Source: Paraburkholderia youngii (lineage in GTDB: Bacteria > Pseudomonadota > Gammaproteobacteria > Burkholderiales > Burkholderiaceae). From it: DNA of 64,000 nt. Under the pieces are notes generated by a model. The model worked only from the letters and a program-made list of their open reading frames with translations. It was not told where the DNA came from and did no database searches. A program made the translations under genes and the position numbers. The stretch lies in NCBI RefSeq assembly GCF_013366925.1, contig NZ_JAALDK010000001.1, forward strand, positions 248,001-312,000, in the 5' to 3' direction. Within the stretch, counting starts at the first letter, position 1; each line of letters begins with the position of its first letter. Shown in pieces: positions 18,461 to 28,551 of the stretch.

Positions 18461-18602
18461 ATCGAAACCCTCTGATGTTTTTTATGGGGTTCCGATGCTG
18501 CCATGCTGACCATCTCTCAAGATTCGGAGAACTCCGAACTTTCCTCAGCCCGATGAACGGTGCCTGTTATGCAACAAGCGGGAATAACCGCGGCATTACG
18601 CT
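18269..18602. repeat. Diverged direct repeat, copy 2 (partner 3676-4002)
   Basis: Same orientation as copy 1 and about 14.6 kb from it. It includes the toxin start region and about 140 upstream bases. It is most alike between CACTCCTTCGGCGTTATCGG and the start codon; the upstream part has scattered changes and small indels. An in-frame TAA five codons before the ATG shows that the shared upstream part is not coding here. Confidence 0.75.
18275..18295. repeat. Triplet tandem 7-bp repeat inside toxin remnant
   Basis: AAAGCGC is present three times head to tail at 18275-18295. The intact-length copy 1 has only one such unit at this place. The expansion changes the reading frame right before the deletion junction. 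Confidence 0.85.
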
Positions 18603-18646
18603 TGCCGTGATTTACCGGTCATACCCTGTCTGACACGCGCCAACCG

Positions 18647-19582
18647 TTACAGCATCGTCCGCACATGCCACAACTCCGGGAACAGCACGACATCGAGCAT
18701 CTTGCGCAGATACGGCGCGCCGCTAGTGCCGCCGGTGCCCTGCTTGAAGCCGATGATGCGCTCGACGGTCGTCACGTGGCGGAAGCGCCATTGGCGGAAC
18801 GCATCCTCGAGATCGACCAGTTCTTCCGCCATCTCGTACAGCTCCCAATGCTCGGACGGATTGCGATACACCTCGAGCCACGCGGCCTCCACCGACGCAT
18901 CATGTTCAGTAGGCCTGGTCCAGTCGCGTTCGAGCCGCGTGGGCGAAATCTTGAAGCCGCGACGCGCCAGCAGCCGCACCACTTCGTCGTAGAACGACGG
19001 CGCTTCGAGCGATGCCTTCACTTGCGCGTACACGTCGGCGCGATGCGCATGCGGCTTCAGCATCTGCTCGTTCTTGTTGCCGAGCAGGAACTCGATCTGC
19101 CGGTACTGATACGACTGGAAGCCCGACGAAGTGCCGAGGTACGGCCGCATCGCCGTGTATTCGGATGGCGTCATCGTCGCGAGCACGCTCCACGCCTGCA
19201 CCAGTTGCTCCATGATCCGCGACACGCGCGCGAGCATCTTGAACGCCGGCGGCAGCTCGTCGCGATGCACGGCCGCGAGCGCCGCGCGCAACTCGTACAG
19301 CGCGAGCTTCATCCACAGCTCGCTCGTCTGATGCTGGATGATGAACAGCATCTCGTTGTGATCCGGGGACAACGGATGCTGCGCGTCCAGCACCGTGCCG
19401 AGCGACAGATAATCGCCGTAGCTCATCGACTCCGAGAAGTCGAGCTGCGCGTCGTGCCAGCCGCTATTTGTCGTGCTCGCGGCGCTCGCTGCCGGCGCCG
19501 AAGCCATCTGTCCGTGCCCGAACGGGCAGCCCTGTGCCGCCGGTTCTTCTGGCAAGCCCGGCGTGTGCATGTGATCGGTCAT
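18647..19582 (-). CDS. kynA: Tryptophan 2,3-dioxygenase
   Basis: Heme enzyme converting L-tryptophan to N-formylkynurenine, the first step of the kynurenine pathway; 311 residues. Family blocks are all visible: [35 protein letters not shown] (substrate and heme pocket), [40 protein letters not shown] (with the heme-ligand His) and [17 protein letters not shown] precedes the ATG. It is the last gene of kynB-kynU-kynA on this strand, 10 bases after kynU. Confidence 0.97.
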   Translation of the reverse strand: MTDHMHTPGLPEEPAAQGCPFGHGQMASAPAASAASTTNSGWHDAQLDFSESMSYGDYLSLGTVLDAQHPLSPDHNEMLFIIQHQTSELWMKLALYELRAALAAVHRDELPPAFKMLARVSRIMEQLVQAWSVLATMTPSEYTAMRPYLGTSSGFQSYQYRQIEFLLGNKNEQMLKPHAHRADVYAQVKASLEAPSFYDEVVRLLARRGFKISPTRLERDWTRPTEHDASVEAAWLEVYRNPSEHWELYEMAEELVDLEDAFRQWRFRHVTTVERIIGFKQGTGGTSGAPYLRKMLDVVLFPELWHVRTML

Positions 19583-19592
19583 TCTGTCGTCC

Positions 19593-20843
19593 TCAGGTAA
19601 CGGCGCCGCGCTGGGCGAATTCAGGAGCTTTCCAGGCCTCGCGGGTGAGCACGTCGCGCAAGGTTTCGACGGCGTCCCAGACGTCGACGAAACGCGTGTA
19701 CAGCGGCGTGAAGCCGAAGCGCAGCACGTGCGGCTCGCGATAGTCGCCGATCACGCCACGCGCAATCAGCGCCTGCATCACCTCGTAGCCGTGCGGATGC
19801 TCGAAGCTCGCATGCGAGCCGCGCTGCGCATGCTCGCGCGGCGTCACGAGCTTCAGTGGAAATTCGCTGCAACGCGTCTCGACCAGTTCGATGAACAGAT
19901 CGGTCAGCGCGAGCGACTTCTCGCGAACCGCCTGCATGTTGGTTTGCAGAAACACGTCGAGCCCGCATTCGACGAGCGCCATCGACACCATCGGCTGTGT
20001 GCCGCACAGGAAGCGGCCTACGCCGTTGTCGGGCTGATACGTCGGATTCATTTCGAACGGCGCGCGACGCCCCCACCAGCCCGACAGCGGCTGCGCGAAC
20101 TCGTTCTGGTGGCGCTTGGGCACCCACACGAATGCGGGCGAACCGGGGCCGCCGTTCAGATACTTGTAGGTGCAGCCGACCGCGTAGTCGGCGCCGACGC
20201 CGTTCAGATCGACCGGCACCGCGCCCGCCGAATGCGCGAGGTCCCATAGCGCGAGCGCGCCCCTGTCGTGGATCAGCTTCGTCAGCGCGGCCATGTCGTG
20301 CATATAGCCGGTCCGGTAGTTCACGTGCGTGATCATCGCGATCGCGGTGTCCGCGCCGATCGCGTCGGGCAGCTCGGACGGATCGTCGACGAGGCGCAGC
20401 TCGTAGCCGCGATCGAGCTGTTCGATCAAACCCTGCGCGATATACAGATCGCTCGGGAAGTTCGAGCGCTCGGACACGATCACGCGACGCTGCGGATCGC
20501 GCGCATTCGCGAGCCGCAGCGCGGCCGACAGCAGCTTGAACAGGTTGATCGAGATCGTGTCGGTGATCACGACTTCGTCTTCGGCTGCGCCGATCAACGG
20601 CGCGAGCTTGTTGCCGAGCCGGCGCGGCAGCACGAACCAACCGGATTTGTTCCAGCTGCGGATCAGCCCTTCGCCCCATTCGGCGGCGATCACGGTTTGC
20701 GCGCGCTGCGCGGCGGCGGCCGGCGGTACGCCGAGCGAGTTGCCGTCGAGATAGATAGTCGTCGGCGATAGCGCGAACTGGTCGCGCAGCGCTGCGAGCG
20801 GGTCGGCGCTGTCGAGCGCCACGGCTTCGTCACGATGGTTCAT
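19593..20843 (-). CDS. kynU: Kynureninase
   Basis: PLP enzyme cleaving L-kynurenine to anthranilate and L-alanine; 416 residues, family length. Seen are [12 protein letters not shown] near the N-terminus, [30 protein letters not shown] with the PLP-contacting Asp, and [19 protein letters not shown] with the PLP-binding Lys in TYKYLNGG. It lies between kynB (33 bases upstream) and kynA (10 bases downstream). Confidence 0.97.
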   Translation of the reverse strand: MNHRDEAVALDSADPLAALRDQFALSPTTIYLDGNSLGVPPAAAAQRAQTVIAAEWGEGLIRSWNKSGWFVLPRRLGNKLAPLIGAAEDEVVITDTISINLFKLLSAALRLANARDPQRRVIVSERSNFPSDLYIAQGLIEQLDRGYELRLVDDPSELPDAIGADTAIAMITHVNYRTGYMHDMAALTKLIHDRGALALWDLAHSAGAVPVDLNGVGADYAVGCTYKYLNGGPGSPAFVWVPKRHQNEFAQPLSGWWGRRAPFEMNPTYQPDNGVGRFLCGTQPMVSMALVECGLDVFLQTNMQAVREKSLALTDLFIELVETRCSEFPLKLVTPREHAQRGSHASFEHPHGYEVMQALIARGVIGDYREPHVLRFGFTPLYTRFVDVWDAVETLRDVLTREAWKAPEFAQRGAVT

Positions 20844-20876
20844 GGTGGTTCGATGGGTTGGGTTTGGGTTGTCGGG

Positions 20877-21539
20877 TCAGTAGCTCGCCGCGGGCGTGGC
20901 CTGGCGCGAGCCGGGTAGTGCGCGCAGCACCGCGCGCACCGGGCTCGCGTCGAGCGTGGTCAGCTTCAGCGGCAGCGCGATCAGCTCGTAGTCGCCGGGT
21001 TCTACCGCGTCGAGCACGATGCCTTCGAGAATCGCCATCCGGTGCGCGCGAATGCGGTGATGCGCGTCCATCGTCTTCGATTCCTGCGGATCGAGCGATG
21101 GCGTATCGATGCCGATCAGCTTCACCCCACGCGCGGCGAGCAGATCGACGGTCTCGGGCGCGACCGCGCAGAACGCGCTGTCCCACTCGCGCGTCGGCGC
21201 ATTCCTGTAAGTGCGCAGTAAGACTCGCGGCGGCAGATCGTCGAGCGAGCCGGTCAGGTGTTGTGGCGTCACAACAGGCGAAGCGCCGACACAGTCAATC
21301 ACTCTGCATAAACCGAGATACGCGTCGAGCGGCACGTCGCCGATCGCGGCGCCGTCGGCGTCGTAGTGCAGCGGCGCATCGGTATGCGCGCCGGTGTGCG
21401 GCGACATCGTCAGACGCGCGACATTGACCGGCGAGCCAGCCTCCATGCGCCAGACGCGTTCGATGCCGACCGGCGTGTCGCCCGGCCAGACGGGCGTGGC
21501 GGGATCGACGGCGGGGGTGATGTCCCAGAGTGCGCGCAT
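20877..21539 (-). CDS. kynB: Kynurenine formamidase (arylformamidase)
   Basis: Metal-dependent cyclase-fold hydrolase of 220 residues, hydrolysing N-formylkynurenine to kynurenine. The metal motif is [15 protein letters not shown] (HxGxHxDxPxH). Also typical are [20 protein letters not shown] at the N-terminus and [20 protein letters not shown]. It is the first gene of the operon, divergent from the Lrp-type regulator over a 130-base gap. Confidence 0.96.
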   Translation of the reverse strand: MRALWDITPAVDPATPVWPGDTPVGIERVWRMEAGSPVNVARLTMSPHTGAHTDAPLHYDADGAAIGDVPLDAYLGLCRVIDCVGASPVVTPQHLTGSLDDLPPRVLLRTYRNAPTREWDSAFCAVAPETVDLLAARGVKLIGIDTPSLDPQESKTMDAHHRIRAHRMAILEGIVLDAVEPGDYELIALPLKLTTLDASPVRAVLRALPGSRQATPAASY

Positions 21540-21560
21540 GACGGTTTCGACGGAAGGTGA

Positions 21561-21577
21561 CTATCTCTAAATGATAG
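21561..21577. promoter_or_regulatory. Candidate operator in the kynB/kynR divergent promoter
   Basis: CTATC and GATAG form an inverted repeat separated by 7 bases (21561-21565, 21573-21577), 22 bases upstream of kynB. It is AT-rich relative to its surroundings, as expected for an Lrp-type binding site. Function is inferred. Confidence 0.4.
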
Positions 21578-21669
21578 AGGTCAAGCCGTGAAATGTGATT
21601 GCGAAAAAATCTCCTAACAAGCCGTGTCTTGGAACATAATTTGAGCCAAACCGGAAAGGGAGACCGAAT

Positions 21670-22185
21670 ATGAACGCGATCTCGCTCGACGCCACCGATT
21701 GCCGTATCTTGACGGTGCTTCAGCAGGAAGGACGGATCAGCAATCTCGACCTGGCGGAGCGTATCTCGCTGTCGCCATCAGCCTGTCTGCGACGCCTGCG
21801 TCTGCTGGAGGAGCAGGGCGTCATCGAACACTACCGCGCGTGTCTGAACCGCGAAGTTTTGGGGTTCGAGCTGGAAGCGTTCGTGCAGGTGTCCATGCGC
21901 AACGACCAGCAGAACTGGCACGAGCGCTTTGCCGAGGCGTTGCGCGACTGGCCCGAAGTGGTCGGCGCGTTCGTCGTGACCGGCGAAACCCACTACCTGC
22001 TGCGCGTGCTTGCGCACAACCTCAAACACTATTCGGATTTCGTGCTCAACCGCCTGTACAAGGCGCCGGGCGTGATGGACATCCGCTCGAACATCGTGCT
22101 CGAAACGCTGAAGGAAGATTCGGGCGTGCCGGTGTCGCTCGTGAAGAAGAGCAGCGGGCATGGGGCCACGCATAGCGACCGTTGA
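21670..22185 (+). CDS. kynR: Lrp/AsnC-family regulator of the kynurenine operon
   Basis: 171-residue regulator with an N-terminal winged helix-turn-helix (LDATDCRILTVLQQEG, ISNLDLAERISLSPSACLRR) and a C-terminal RAM ligand-binding domain (FVVTGETHYLLRVLAHN). GGGAG precedes the ATG. Divergence from kynB-kynU-kynA is the arrangement of the kynurenine-responsive activator KynR known from Pseudomonas and Burkholderia, so that name is used on context. Confidence 0.85.
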   Translation: MNAISLDATDCRILTVLQQEGRISNLDLAERISLSPSACLRRLRLLEEQGVIEHYRACLNREVLGFELEAFVQVSMRNDQQNWHERFAEALRDWPEVVGAFVVTGETHYLLRVLAHNLKHYSDFVLNRLYKAPGVMDIRSNIVLETLKEDSGVPVSLVKKSSGHGATHSDR

Positions 22186-22260
22186 CGATGACGAGGGGGC
22201 GCGCCGTTTTGGCGCGTCCGACCGACAAGCACTACCGGCGCGAGGGGCGCGCCGCGCCGC

Positions 22261-22770
22261 TCAAAGCGGCTTCAGGCCGTGGAACTGTCCGCTCTGGAAC
22301 ACGAGCGGCAGCATGTCCGCGGCATTTTCGTGCACGCCGCAGCGCTCCACTTCGCCGACGAAAATCACGTGGTCGCCTTCGTCGTAGCGGCTGCGGTTAT
22401 GACATTCGAACCACGCGAGCGCGCCGTCGAGCACCGGCATGCCGGTGTCGCCCGCCGCGTGCGATACGCCCTCGAAGCGGTCGCCCTTCACGGTCGCGAA
22501 GCGCTTGCACAGATCGAGCTGCGTCGAAGACAGCACATTGATCACGTAGTGACTGTTGGCGCGGAACACCGGCATCGACGCCGAGCGCGTCGCGAGACTC
22601 CATAGCACGAGCGGCGGAGAGAGCGACACCGAGTTGAAAGAGCTGGCCGTGATGCCGATCAGCTGGCCGGACGCGGCGCGCGTCGTGATCACGGTGACGC
22701 CGGTCGCGAACTGGCTGAGCGCCTGTCTAAACGCGGACTGGTCGAAGTTGGGTGGGCTCGCGCTCTTCAT
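22261..22770 (-). CDS. Flavin reductase family protein
   Basis: 169-residue FMN-binding split-barrel protein. FRQALSQFATGVTVITTRA, ITASSFNSVSLSPPLVLWSL, and the later GDHVIFVGEVERC are the family landmarks. The open frame extends 336 bases further upstream, but composition and homology begin at the ATG at 22770. It probably supplies reduced flavin to a partner oxygenase; no oxygenase is adjacent, so the partner is unknown. It converges with kynR. Confidence 0.88.
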   Translation of the reverse strand: MKSASPPNFDQSAFRQALSQFATGVTVITTRAASGQLIGITASSFNSVSLSPPLVLWSLATRSASMPVFRANSHYVINVLSSTQLDLCKRFATVKGDRFEGVSHAAGDTGMPVLDGALAWFECHNRSRYDEGDHVIFVGEVERCGVHENAADMLPLVFQSGQFHGLKPL

Positions 22771-23330
22771 CGGGGCAGGGTCCCCGGCGCGCGCCGTGTG
22801 AAAGACGGACTTAAGCGCGAATCGAGGCGCGGATAACAACGCGGATATGTGCGGCTGGCAGCGGATGTTTCGAAAGTCATGGTGAAAATCATCGATTTCC
22901 GCCAATTTTAACTGTAATCGCCGCGCGCGCCGCACGGCGTTGCGTACGGTGCGCAATCCGGCGTTCGCTCGTTCACAGTCGAGCACGAACCGGCCGCCGT
23001 GTTTCGTGCGGACACGCCGATCATCATGCTTCGTCTCGCCGCATTTTTCGCTTCGCTTCGCTGAGCATGCGTTCGCCTGGGCGCGGCGCTTGCTGTTGTG
23101 CTGCATGGTTATTCACCCGTCGGGCGACGGCCTTTCTATACTCGATATCTGCACTGCGGGATTCGCGTGGAATGGCGCGACGCGTTGCAAACGGCGCCGC
23201 GCGACGGGTGCATCAGTTGTGCCTTTTAGTCCGCGTTTTCGGCCATATATTCGGATGCGGTGGCAGACCCGGCGGCGCTGCGCAGGCCGACTGCCGATCA
23301 TTGTGTGGATCTGATCCTGGGGTGAAGCTT
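22771..23330. other. Intergenic region before msrA
   Basis: 560 bases with only frames that look like extensions of the flanking genes on either strand. It should hold the promoters of the flavin reductase and msrA. I see no RNA gene or repeat. Confidence 0.5.
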
Positions 23331-23870
23331 ATGAACGAGACGGCAACGCTCGGCGGTGGATGTTTCTGGTGCCTCGAAGCGGTGTATCTGGACGTCGAGG
23401 GCGTCAACGCGGTGGAGTCGGGTTACGCGGGCGGTCACACGCGCCGTCCGAGCTACGAGCAGGTCTGCGACGGCGACACCGGTCACGCGGAAGTGGTCAG
23501 GGTCGACTTCGATCCGGCGAAGATCAGCTATCGCGAGATTCTCGACATCTTCTTCGCAATCCACGATCCGACCCAGGTGAACCGGCAGGGTAACGACGTC
23601 GGCACGCAATACCGTTCGGTGATCTTCACGCATTCCGATGCGCAACGCGAAACCGCGCTACAGGCGATTCGCGAGATCGGCGAACAGGGCATCTACGACG
23701 GCAAGATCGTGACCGAGGTGCTGCCGCTCGACGACAACTACTGGCCCGCCGAGGCTTACCATCAGAACTATTTCGCGCAGCATCCGAATCAGGGCTACTG
23801 CTCGTTCGTGGTCGCGCCGAAGGTCGCGAAGTTCCGCCAGAAGTTCGCGCATCGGATCAAGGCGGGCTAA
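23331..23870 (+). CDS. msrA: Peptide-methionine (S)-S-oxide reductase
   Basis: 179-residue cytoplasmic repair enzyme reducing methionine S-sulfoxide in proteins. The catalytic motif GGCFWCLEAVY is at residues 8-18. YAGGHTRRPSYEQVCDGDTG and HAEVVRVDFDP follow, with FFAIHDPTQVNRQGNDVGTQ in the middle. The ATG at 23331 has GGTGAAG upstream and matches the family start; the frame is open further upstream but without family similarity. Confidence 0.96.
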   Translation: MNETATLGGGCFWCLEAVYLDVEGVNAVESGYAGGHTRRPSYEQVCDGDTGHAEVVRVDFDPAKISYREILDIFFAIHDPTQVNRQGNDVGTQYRSVIFTHSDAQRETALQAIREIGEQGIYDGKIVTEVLPLDDNYWPAEAYHQNYFAQHPNQGYCSFVVAPKVAKFRQKFAHRIKAG

Positions 23871-23933
23871 CGGCGCAGCGCGAGGATCGAGGTCGGCAGC
23901 GGGCGGACACGCAAGAACGCCCGCTGCTGTTCG

Positions 23934-25283
23934 TCACTGCGGTTCCTGTGCTTGCGACCGCGCGTCATCAACGCCGGCGCCATCATTCCCGCGTCCCTGG
24001 GTGACACGCACGCAGGCTTCGACAATCTCTTCGGCCAGCTTCACGCAGCTGAGCGGCGCCGATCCCTCCGCCTTGTTGTTGACCGCGATCACAACCGGCT
24101 GACCGGCCAGCGCGTAGCGCGCGGCCAGCTCGGCGAGCGACGCGCGCGTCGCCGGATCTTCGTCGACGAGCCGGTTGAACGGCTCGTACTTCGCCTTCGC
24201 CTGTTCATATTTGAAGCCGCCGTGCAGGCTCCAGCGCACGATCAACGGACCGGCCGGCTCGCCGTCGAGCAGCGCGAGCGCCGCGGCCTGACGCAGCGGA
24301 TCGGGCATCCGCGCATGAATGCCAACGCAGTAGCGAACGCCCGCCGTCTTCAGCATCCGGATGAAACGTGGCGTGAGCAGACTCGCGTCGCGGATCTCGA
24401 CCGCGTAGCAACTGCCGTCGGGCAGCCTCGGCAGCGCGCCGAAAAACTCTCCCAGACGCTCGATGAACACCGCCGGCTGCGCGAGCATCTGATCCGGCAG
24501 CGGCGAGAACTGGAACACCAGCGCGCCGGCCTTTGCGCCGAGGCCTTCCACACAGGGCGCGACGAAGTCGTCGATCGCCATCTGCGCGTTCAGGAAGCAC
24601 GGGTTCAACGACACCGGCTCGCCGCGCTCGGCGCGCACGGTGGCGTCGGTGATCGTCATCGGCGCCTTGACGATGAAGCGGAAGTGCTCGGGCACCTGCT
24701 GCGCGTAGCGCAGGTATTCGGTGACCGTCAGCGCCTGGTAGAACGAGCGGTCGATGCTGACCGCCTTCAGCAGCGGATGCGCGCCGTACGCGCTCAAGCC
24801 CTCGCGCGACAGTTTGCTGTTGCTGTAGTCGTCGCCGTAGACGATGCCGCTCCAGCCCGGGAACGACCATGTCGACGTGCCGAGGTGGATCTGTGGCGGC
24901 AATTGCGCCGCGAGCGCGAGCAGTTCGGGCGAGGGCGGCGCGGCGAGCACGTCGCGGCCGCGGCGTCTCTTCGGGGCGTCGGTGGGGACGGGTGCGGAGG
25001 CTGGTTCAGCAGCGGGGCTGTCGGGCGGGGCGGCGTCTTCGAACAGCGACGCGGCGGCGATGGCCTTTGCGGGCTTCGGCGCACGCTTGCGCTCTGGCTG
25101 CGCGGCAGCGCTTGCGATGGAGTCGGCCTCGCTCGTGGACACGGCCGGCGCTTCTACAGCAGCCTCCACCGGCATCCCGAACAGATCGAACTGCTGCGCG
25201 GCGTCGTGCGCCGCATCGTCCGCGCTGCCGTCCTTGCCGTTCAACGGCTCTTCAACGTCACTCGTCCTGCTCTGGTCCATCAA
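23934..25283 (-). CDS. DUF72 domain-containing protein with long low-complexity N-terminus
   Basis: 449 residues. A TIM-barrel-like DUF72 domain (about 150-430) starts at IHLGTSTWSFPGWSGIVY and includes SIDRSFYQALTVTEYLRYA, PEHFRFIVKAPM, LVFQFSPLPDQ and YAVEIRDASLLTP. The first ~145 residues are rich in Ala, Pro and Glu with a basic KRRRGRD stretch; typical DUF72 proteins are about 250-300 residues, so this is an added, probably disordered, tail. The function of DUF72 is not established. It is 81 bases downstream of cfa on the same strand. Confidence 0.88.
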   Translation of the reverse strand: MMDQSRTSDVEEPLNGKDGSADDAAHDAAQQFDLFGMPVEAAVEAPAVSTSEADSIASAAAQPERKRAPKPAKAIAAASLFEDAAPPDSPAAEPASAPVPTDAPKRRRGRDVLAAPPSPELLALAAQLPPQIHLGTSTWSFPGWSGIVYGDDYSNSKLSREGLSAYGAHPLLKAVSIDRSFYQALTVTEYLRYAQQVPEHFRFIVKAPMTITDATVRAERGEPVSLNPCFLNAQMAIDDFVAPCVEGLGAKAGALVFQFSPLPDQMLAQPAVFIERLGEFFGALPRLPDGSCYAVEIRDASLLTPRFIRMLKTAGVRYCVGIHARMPDPLRQAAALALLDGEPAGPLIVRWSLHGGFKYEQAKAKYEPFNRLVDEDPATRASLAELAARYALAGQPVVIAVNNKAEGSAPLSCVKLAEEIVEACVRVTQGRGNDGAGVDDARSQAQEPQ

Positions 25284-25364
25284 TGTCCGGCCTGCTGTTG
25301 ATCAGAAATGCGCAGCGGCGCGCGCTTCATGCACGCCGCCGCGGCGTAACCGGTCACAGCACGG

Positions 25365-26579
25365 TCACAGCGGTTTTTCGTACATGTAGCGGCGCGACCA
25401 CGGCAGGGTTTTCGCGCTGCGGCCGGCTTTGCGGCACACCACCTGGAAGATCGACACGTCGTCGTTTTCGAACGCATACGCGCAGCCAGCCAGATACACG
25501 CGCCAGATGCGGAATTTTTCGTCGTCGACGAGCTTGCGCGCCTGATCCGCGTGGGCTTCGAAATTTTCCGCCCAGATGTCGAGCGTGTGCGCATAGTGAC
25601 GGCGCAGGCTTTCGACGTCAATCGGCTCGAGTCCGCCGCGCTGCATCGATTCCAGCGCGAGGCTGATATGCGGCAGCTCGCCGTCCGGGAACACGTAGCG
25701 GTCGATGAATTCGCCGCCGCCGAGCGCGGTTTCGCCGCTATCGGCGTCGCTCGACGTGATGCCGTGGTTCATCGCGATGCCGTCGTCGGCGAGCAGATCG
25801 TGCATCTTCTGGAAATAGCCGGGCAGGTTCTTGCGGCCGACGTGCTCGAACATGCCGACGCTCGTGATGCGGTCGAACTGCCCCGGGATGTCGCGATAGT
25901 CCTGCAGGCGGATTTCGATCTGGTTCTCGAGCCCCGCTGCTTTGACGCGCGCGGTGGCGAGATCGAACTGGTTCTGTGACAGCGTGACGCCGACGCACTT
26001 CGCGCCGAACTTCTGCGCGGCGCGCAGCACGAGCGCACCCCAGCCGCAGCCGATGTCGAGCAGACGCTGGCCGGGCTGCAGCTGGATTTTGGTCAGAATG
26101 TGATCGATTTTCTTCAGCTGCGCCGTTGCGAGGTCTTCGGTGCCAGTCTCGAAGTACGCGCACGAATAGACCATGTTTTCGTCGAGCCACAGCTTGTAGA
26201 ACTCGTTCGACACGTCGTAGTGATACTGGATGGCTTTTTTATCCGACGTCTTCGAATGATTGAAGTAGCGCCGCACGCGCGCGAGCTTGCCGGCGCTCGT
26301 CACGGTACTGCGCGCGAGCTGATAGCCGATATTGATGATGTCCGACAGCTTGCCCTCGATGTCGATTTTGCCTTTGACATAGGCTTCGCCAAGATTGTCG
26401 AGGCTCGGTTCGAGCAGATAGGGCAGCGCGGTTGCGCTCTTCACGTGTAGCGTGACCTGGGGCGCGGCGAACTGCCCGAAGTCGTGTTGCTGACCGTCCC
26501 ACAGCACGAGGCGTGCGGGCAGGTTAGCTGTGGTTTTGACATCTTCAACCCACTGCGCCAGCTTTTTCTCCCAGAACAT
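25365..26579 (-). CDS. cfa: Cyclopropane-fatty-acyl-phospholipid synthase
   Basis: 404-residue SAM-dependent enzyme that adds a methylene bridge to unsaturated membrane acyl chains. The SAM site is LLDIGCGWGALVLRAAQKFG; GVTLSQNQ, FDRITSVGMFEHVGRKN and FIDRYVFPDGELPH follow in the family order, and YFETGTEDLATAQLKKIDHI precedes the SAM loop. GGAGAG lies before the ATG. Its placement at the membrane surface is known for the family. Confidence 0.95.
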   Translation of the reverse strand: MFWEKKLAQWVEDVKTTANLPARLVLWDGQQHDFGQFAAPQVTLHVKSATALPYLLEPSLDNLGEAYVKGKIDIEGKLSDIINIGYQLARSTVTSAGKLARVRRYFNHSKTSDKKAIQYHYDVSNEFYKLWLDENMVYSCAYFETGTEDLATAQLKKIDHILTKIQLQPGQRLLDIGCGWGALVLRAAQKFGAKCVGVTLSQNQFDLATARVKAAGLENQIEIRLQDYRDIPGQFDRITSVGMFEHVGRKNLPGYFQKMHDLLADDGIAMNHGITSSDADSGETALGGGEFIDRYVFPDGELPHISLALESMQRGGLEPIDVESLRRHYAHTLDIWAENFEAHADQARKLVDDEKFRIWRVYLAGCAYAFENDDVSIFQVVCRKAGRSAKTLPWSRRYMYEKPL

Positions 26580-26728
26580 GTGATCTCTCCGTGTCCGTTG
26601 ATTTAAAGCAAAGCTATGTGGATCGCGATAGGGCGCGGCGCATTCCGCGGGCCGCGCAACGCAATCCCGCCGACGCGCGCCGCTACGATGGCGGCACGGC
26701 CGGCGTCATTCGTCCCATCATCGTCCGG

Positions 26729-27370
26729 TCAGGGCGACAGGCGTGCGATCAGCCAGTGGGCGCCTTCTTCCGCGCGCGTATAAAGCAGACGATCGTGCAG
26801 CCGCGATGGCCGCCCCTGCCAGAACTCGATCGCGTCGGGCACCAGACGGTAGCCACCCCAGTGCGGCGGACGCGGAGGATTTTCGCCGTATTGCAGGCTG
26901 ATTTCGCGTTCGCGCACTTCGAGCTGCGAGCGGCTTTCAATTACCTGACTCTGATTCGATGCCCATGCGCCGATCCGCGAGCTGAGCGGACGCGATGCGA
27001 AATACGCGTCACTTTCTGCCTCGCTCGTTTTGACGACGCGGCCCTCGATGCGCACCTGGCGTTCGAGTTCGATCCAGTGAAACAGCAGGCTCGCGTAGGG
27101 ATTCGCGCTCAGTTCGCGGCCTTTGCGGCTCTCGTAGTTGGTGAAGAACACGAAACCACGCGCGTCGACCCCCTTGATAAGCACGATGCGTGCCGAAGGC
27201 CGGCCGCGCGCGTCGACCGTGGCAAGCGTCATCGCATTCGGCTCGGGCAGCTTGGCGTCGATGGCCTGCTGGAACCACGTGTCGAATTGACGGAACGGAT
27301 CGTGGTTGACGTCGGCAACGTCCAGTGAGCCCAGCGAGTAGTTTTTTCGAAGCTCGGCGAGTGAGATCAT
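26729..27370 (-). CDS. pdxH: Pyridoxamine 5'-phosphate oxidase
   Basis: 213-residue FMN enzyme forming pyridoxal 5'-phosphate from the phosphorylated amine or alcohol. Family segments: [54 protein letters not shown] and the C-terminal region [16 protein letters not shown]. Full length. No clear ribosome site, but the start matches the family. Confidence 0.96.
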   Translation of the reverse strand: MISLAELRKNYSLGSLDVADVNHDPFRQFDTWFQQAIDAKLPEPNAMTLATVDARGRPSARIVLIKGVDARGFVFFTNYESRKGRELSANPYASLLFHWIELERQVRIEGRVVKTSEAESDAYFASRPLSSRIGAWASNQSQVIESRSQLEVREREISLQYGENPPRPPHWGGYRLVPDAIEFWQGRPSRLHDRLLYTRAEEGAHWLIARLSP

Positions 27371-27619
27371 GTTCTTATGCGAACGCTACAGTGGGCCAAG
27401 TATAGCTAAGGCACCAGGTTTTTGCGCGCGAGCGGATCAACGTATGGCGGGCGCATGTTGCGAGCGCCAAGCCTGCAACGTTGTGTCGCTGCTCGGGGTC
27501 CTGCGCGGCTGCTTTCACGTGTTCAGGCAAAATACGGGCTGCGCGCCTGATTGGCCAAAGCGAATTGCCAACGCGCCGCCGCCTGTTACGTTCCGCCTGT
27601 GTTTTCGAGCCCTGCCATC

Positions 27620-28477
27620 ATGTCCAGCACCACCGCGCAATCCGATCTTACTACCAGCCTTGACGCGAACGAAACCGCCGACCGCGCCCGCCGGTTCGGC
27701 GGCATCGCCCGTCTGTATGGCGCGCCCGCGCTCGCCGCGTTCGAGGGGGCGCACGTCGCGGTGATCGGCATCGGCGGGGTGGGATCGTGGGTCGCGGAGG
27801 CGCTAGTGCGCAGTGCGCTCGGCACGCTGACGCTGATCGATCTCGACAACGTCGCGGAAAGCAACACTAACCGGCAGATTCACGCGCTCGACGGCAACTA
27901 CGGAAAACCGAAGGTCGAAGCGATGGCCGAGCGCATCACGGCGATCAATCCACACTGCGACGTGCGGCTGATCGAAGACTTCGTCGAACCGGACAATTTC
28001 GCGGCGACGCTCGGCGACGGCTTCGACTATGTGATCGACGCGATCGACAGTGTGCGCACGAAGACCGCGCTGATCGCGTGGTGCGTCGAGCGCAAGCAGC
28101 CGCTGATCACGGTCGGCGGCGCGGGCGGTCAGCTCGACCCGACGCGTATCCGCATCGACGATCTGGCGCTGACGATTCAGGACCCGCTGCTGTCGAAGGT
28201 GCGCGGGCAGTTGCGCAAGCAGCACGGCTTTCCGCGCGGGCCGAAAGCGAAGTTCAAGGTGAGCGCCGTGTATTCCGACGAGCCGCTGATCTATCCGGAA
28301 GCGGCCGTCTGCGACATCGACGAAGAAGCCGAGCACGTGAGCACGTCGCCCGGACATACGGGGCCGGTCGGTTTGAACTGCGCGGGGTTTGGGTCCAGCG
28401 TATGCGTGACCGCGAGCTTTGGTTTCGCGGCCGCGGCGTATGTGTTGCGGGAGCTGGCGAAGAAGGCGACGGTTTAG
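27620..28477 (+). CDS. tcdA: tRNA threonylcarbamoyladenosine dehydratase
   Basis: 285-residue E1-like ThiF/MoeB-fold ATPase that cyclises t6A in tRNA. The nucleotide loop is VAVIGIGGVGSWVAEALVRS, followed by LIDLDNVAESNTNRQIHAL and DYVIDAIDSVRTKTALIAWC. The ATG at 27620 follows a weak site; the upstream extension is without similarity. Single gene between pdxH and the thioredoxin-like protein, in the opposite orientation to both. Confidence 0.94.
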   Translation: MSSTTAQSDLTTSLDANETADRARRFGGIARLYGAPALAAFEGAHVAVIGIGGVGSWVAEALVRSALGTLTLIDLDNVAESNTNRQIHALDGNYGKPKVEAMAERITAINPHCDVRLIEDFVEPDNFAATLGDGFDYVIDAIDSVRTKTALIAWCVERKQPLITVGGAGGQLDPTRIRIDDLALTIQDPLLSKVRGQLRKQHGFPRGPKAKFKVSAVYSDEPLIYPEAAVCDIDEEAEHVSTSPGHTGPVGLNCAGFGSSVCVTASFGFAAAAYVLRELAKKATV

Positions 28478-28551
28478 GTTTAGGTGGCAGCCTGGGCGGC
28501 GGTTTCAACCGCTCCGACCCAGGCCGCCATCGGGCGAAACATCACAAACGA

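Noticed and set aside
23067..23330. In-frame N-terminal extension of MsrA
   Set aside because: MsrA starts at the GGCFWC region; the extension has no signal peptide or family similarity.
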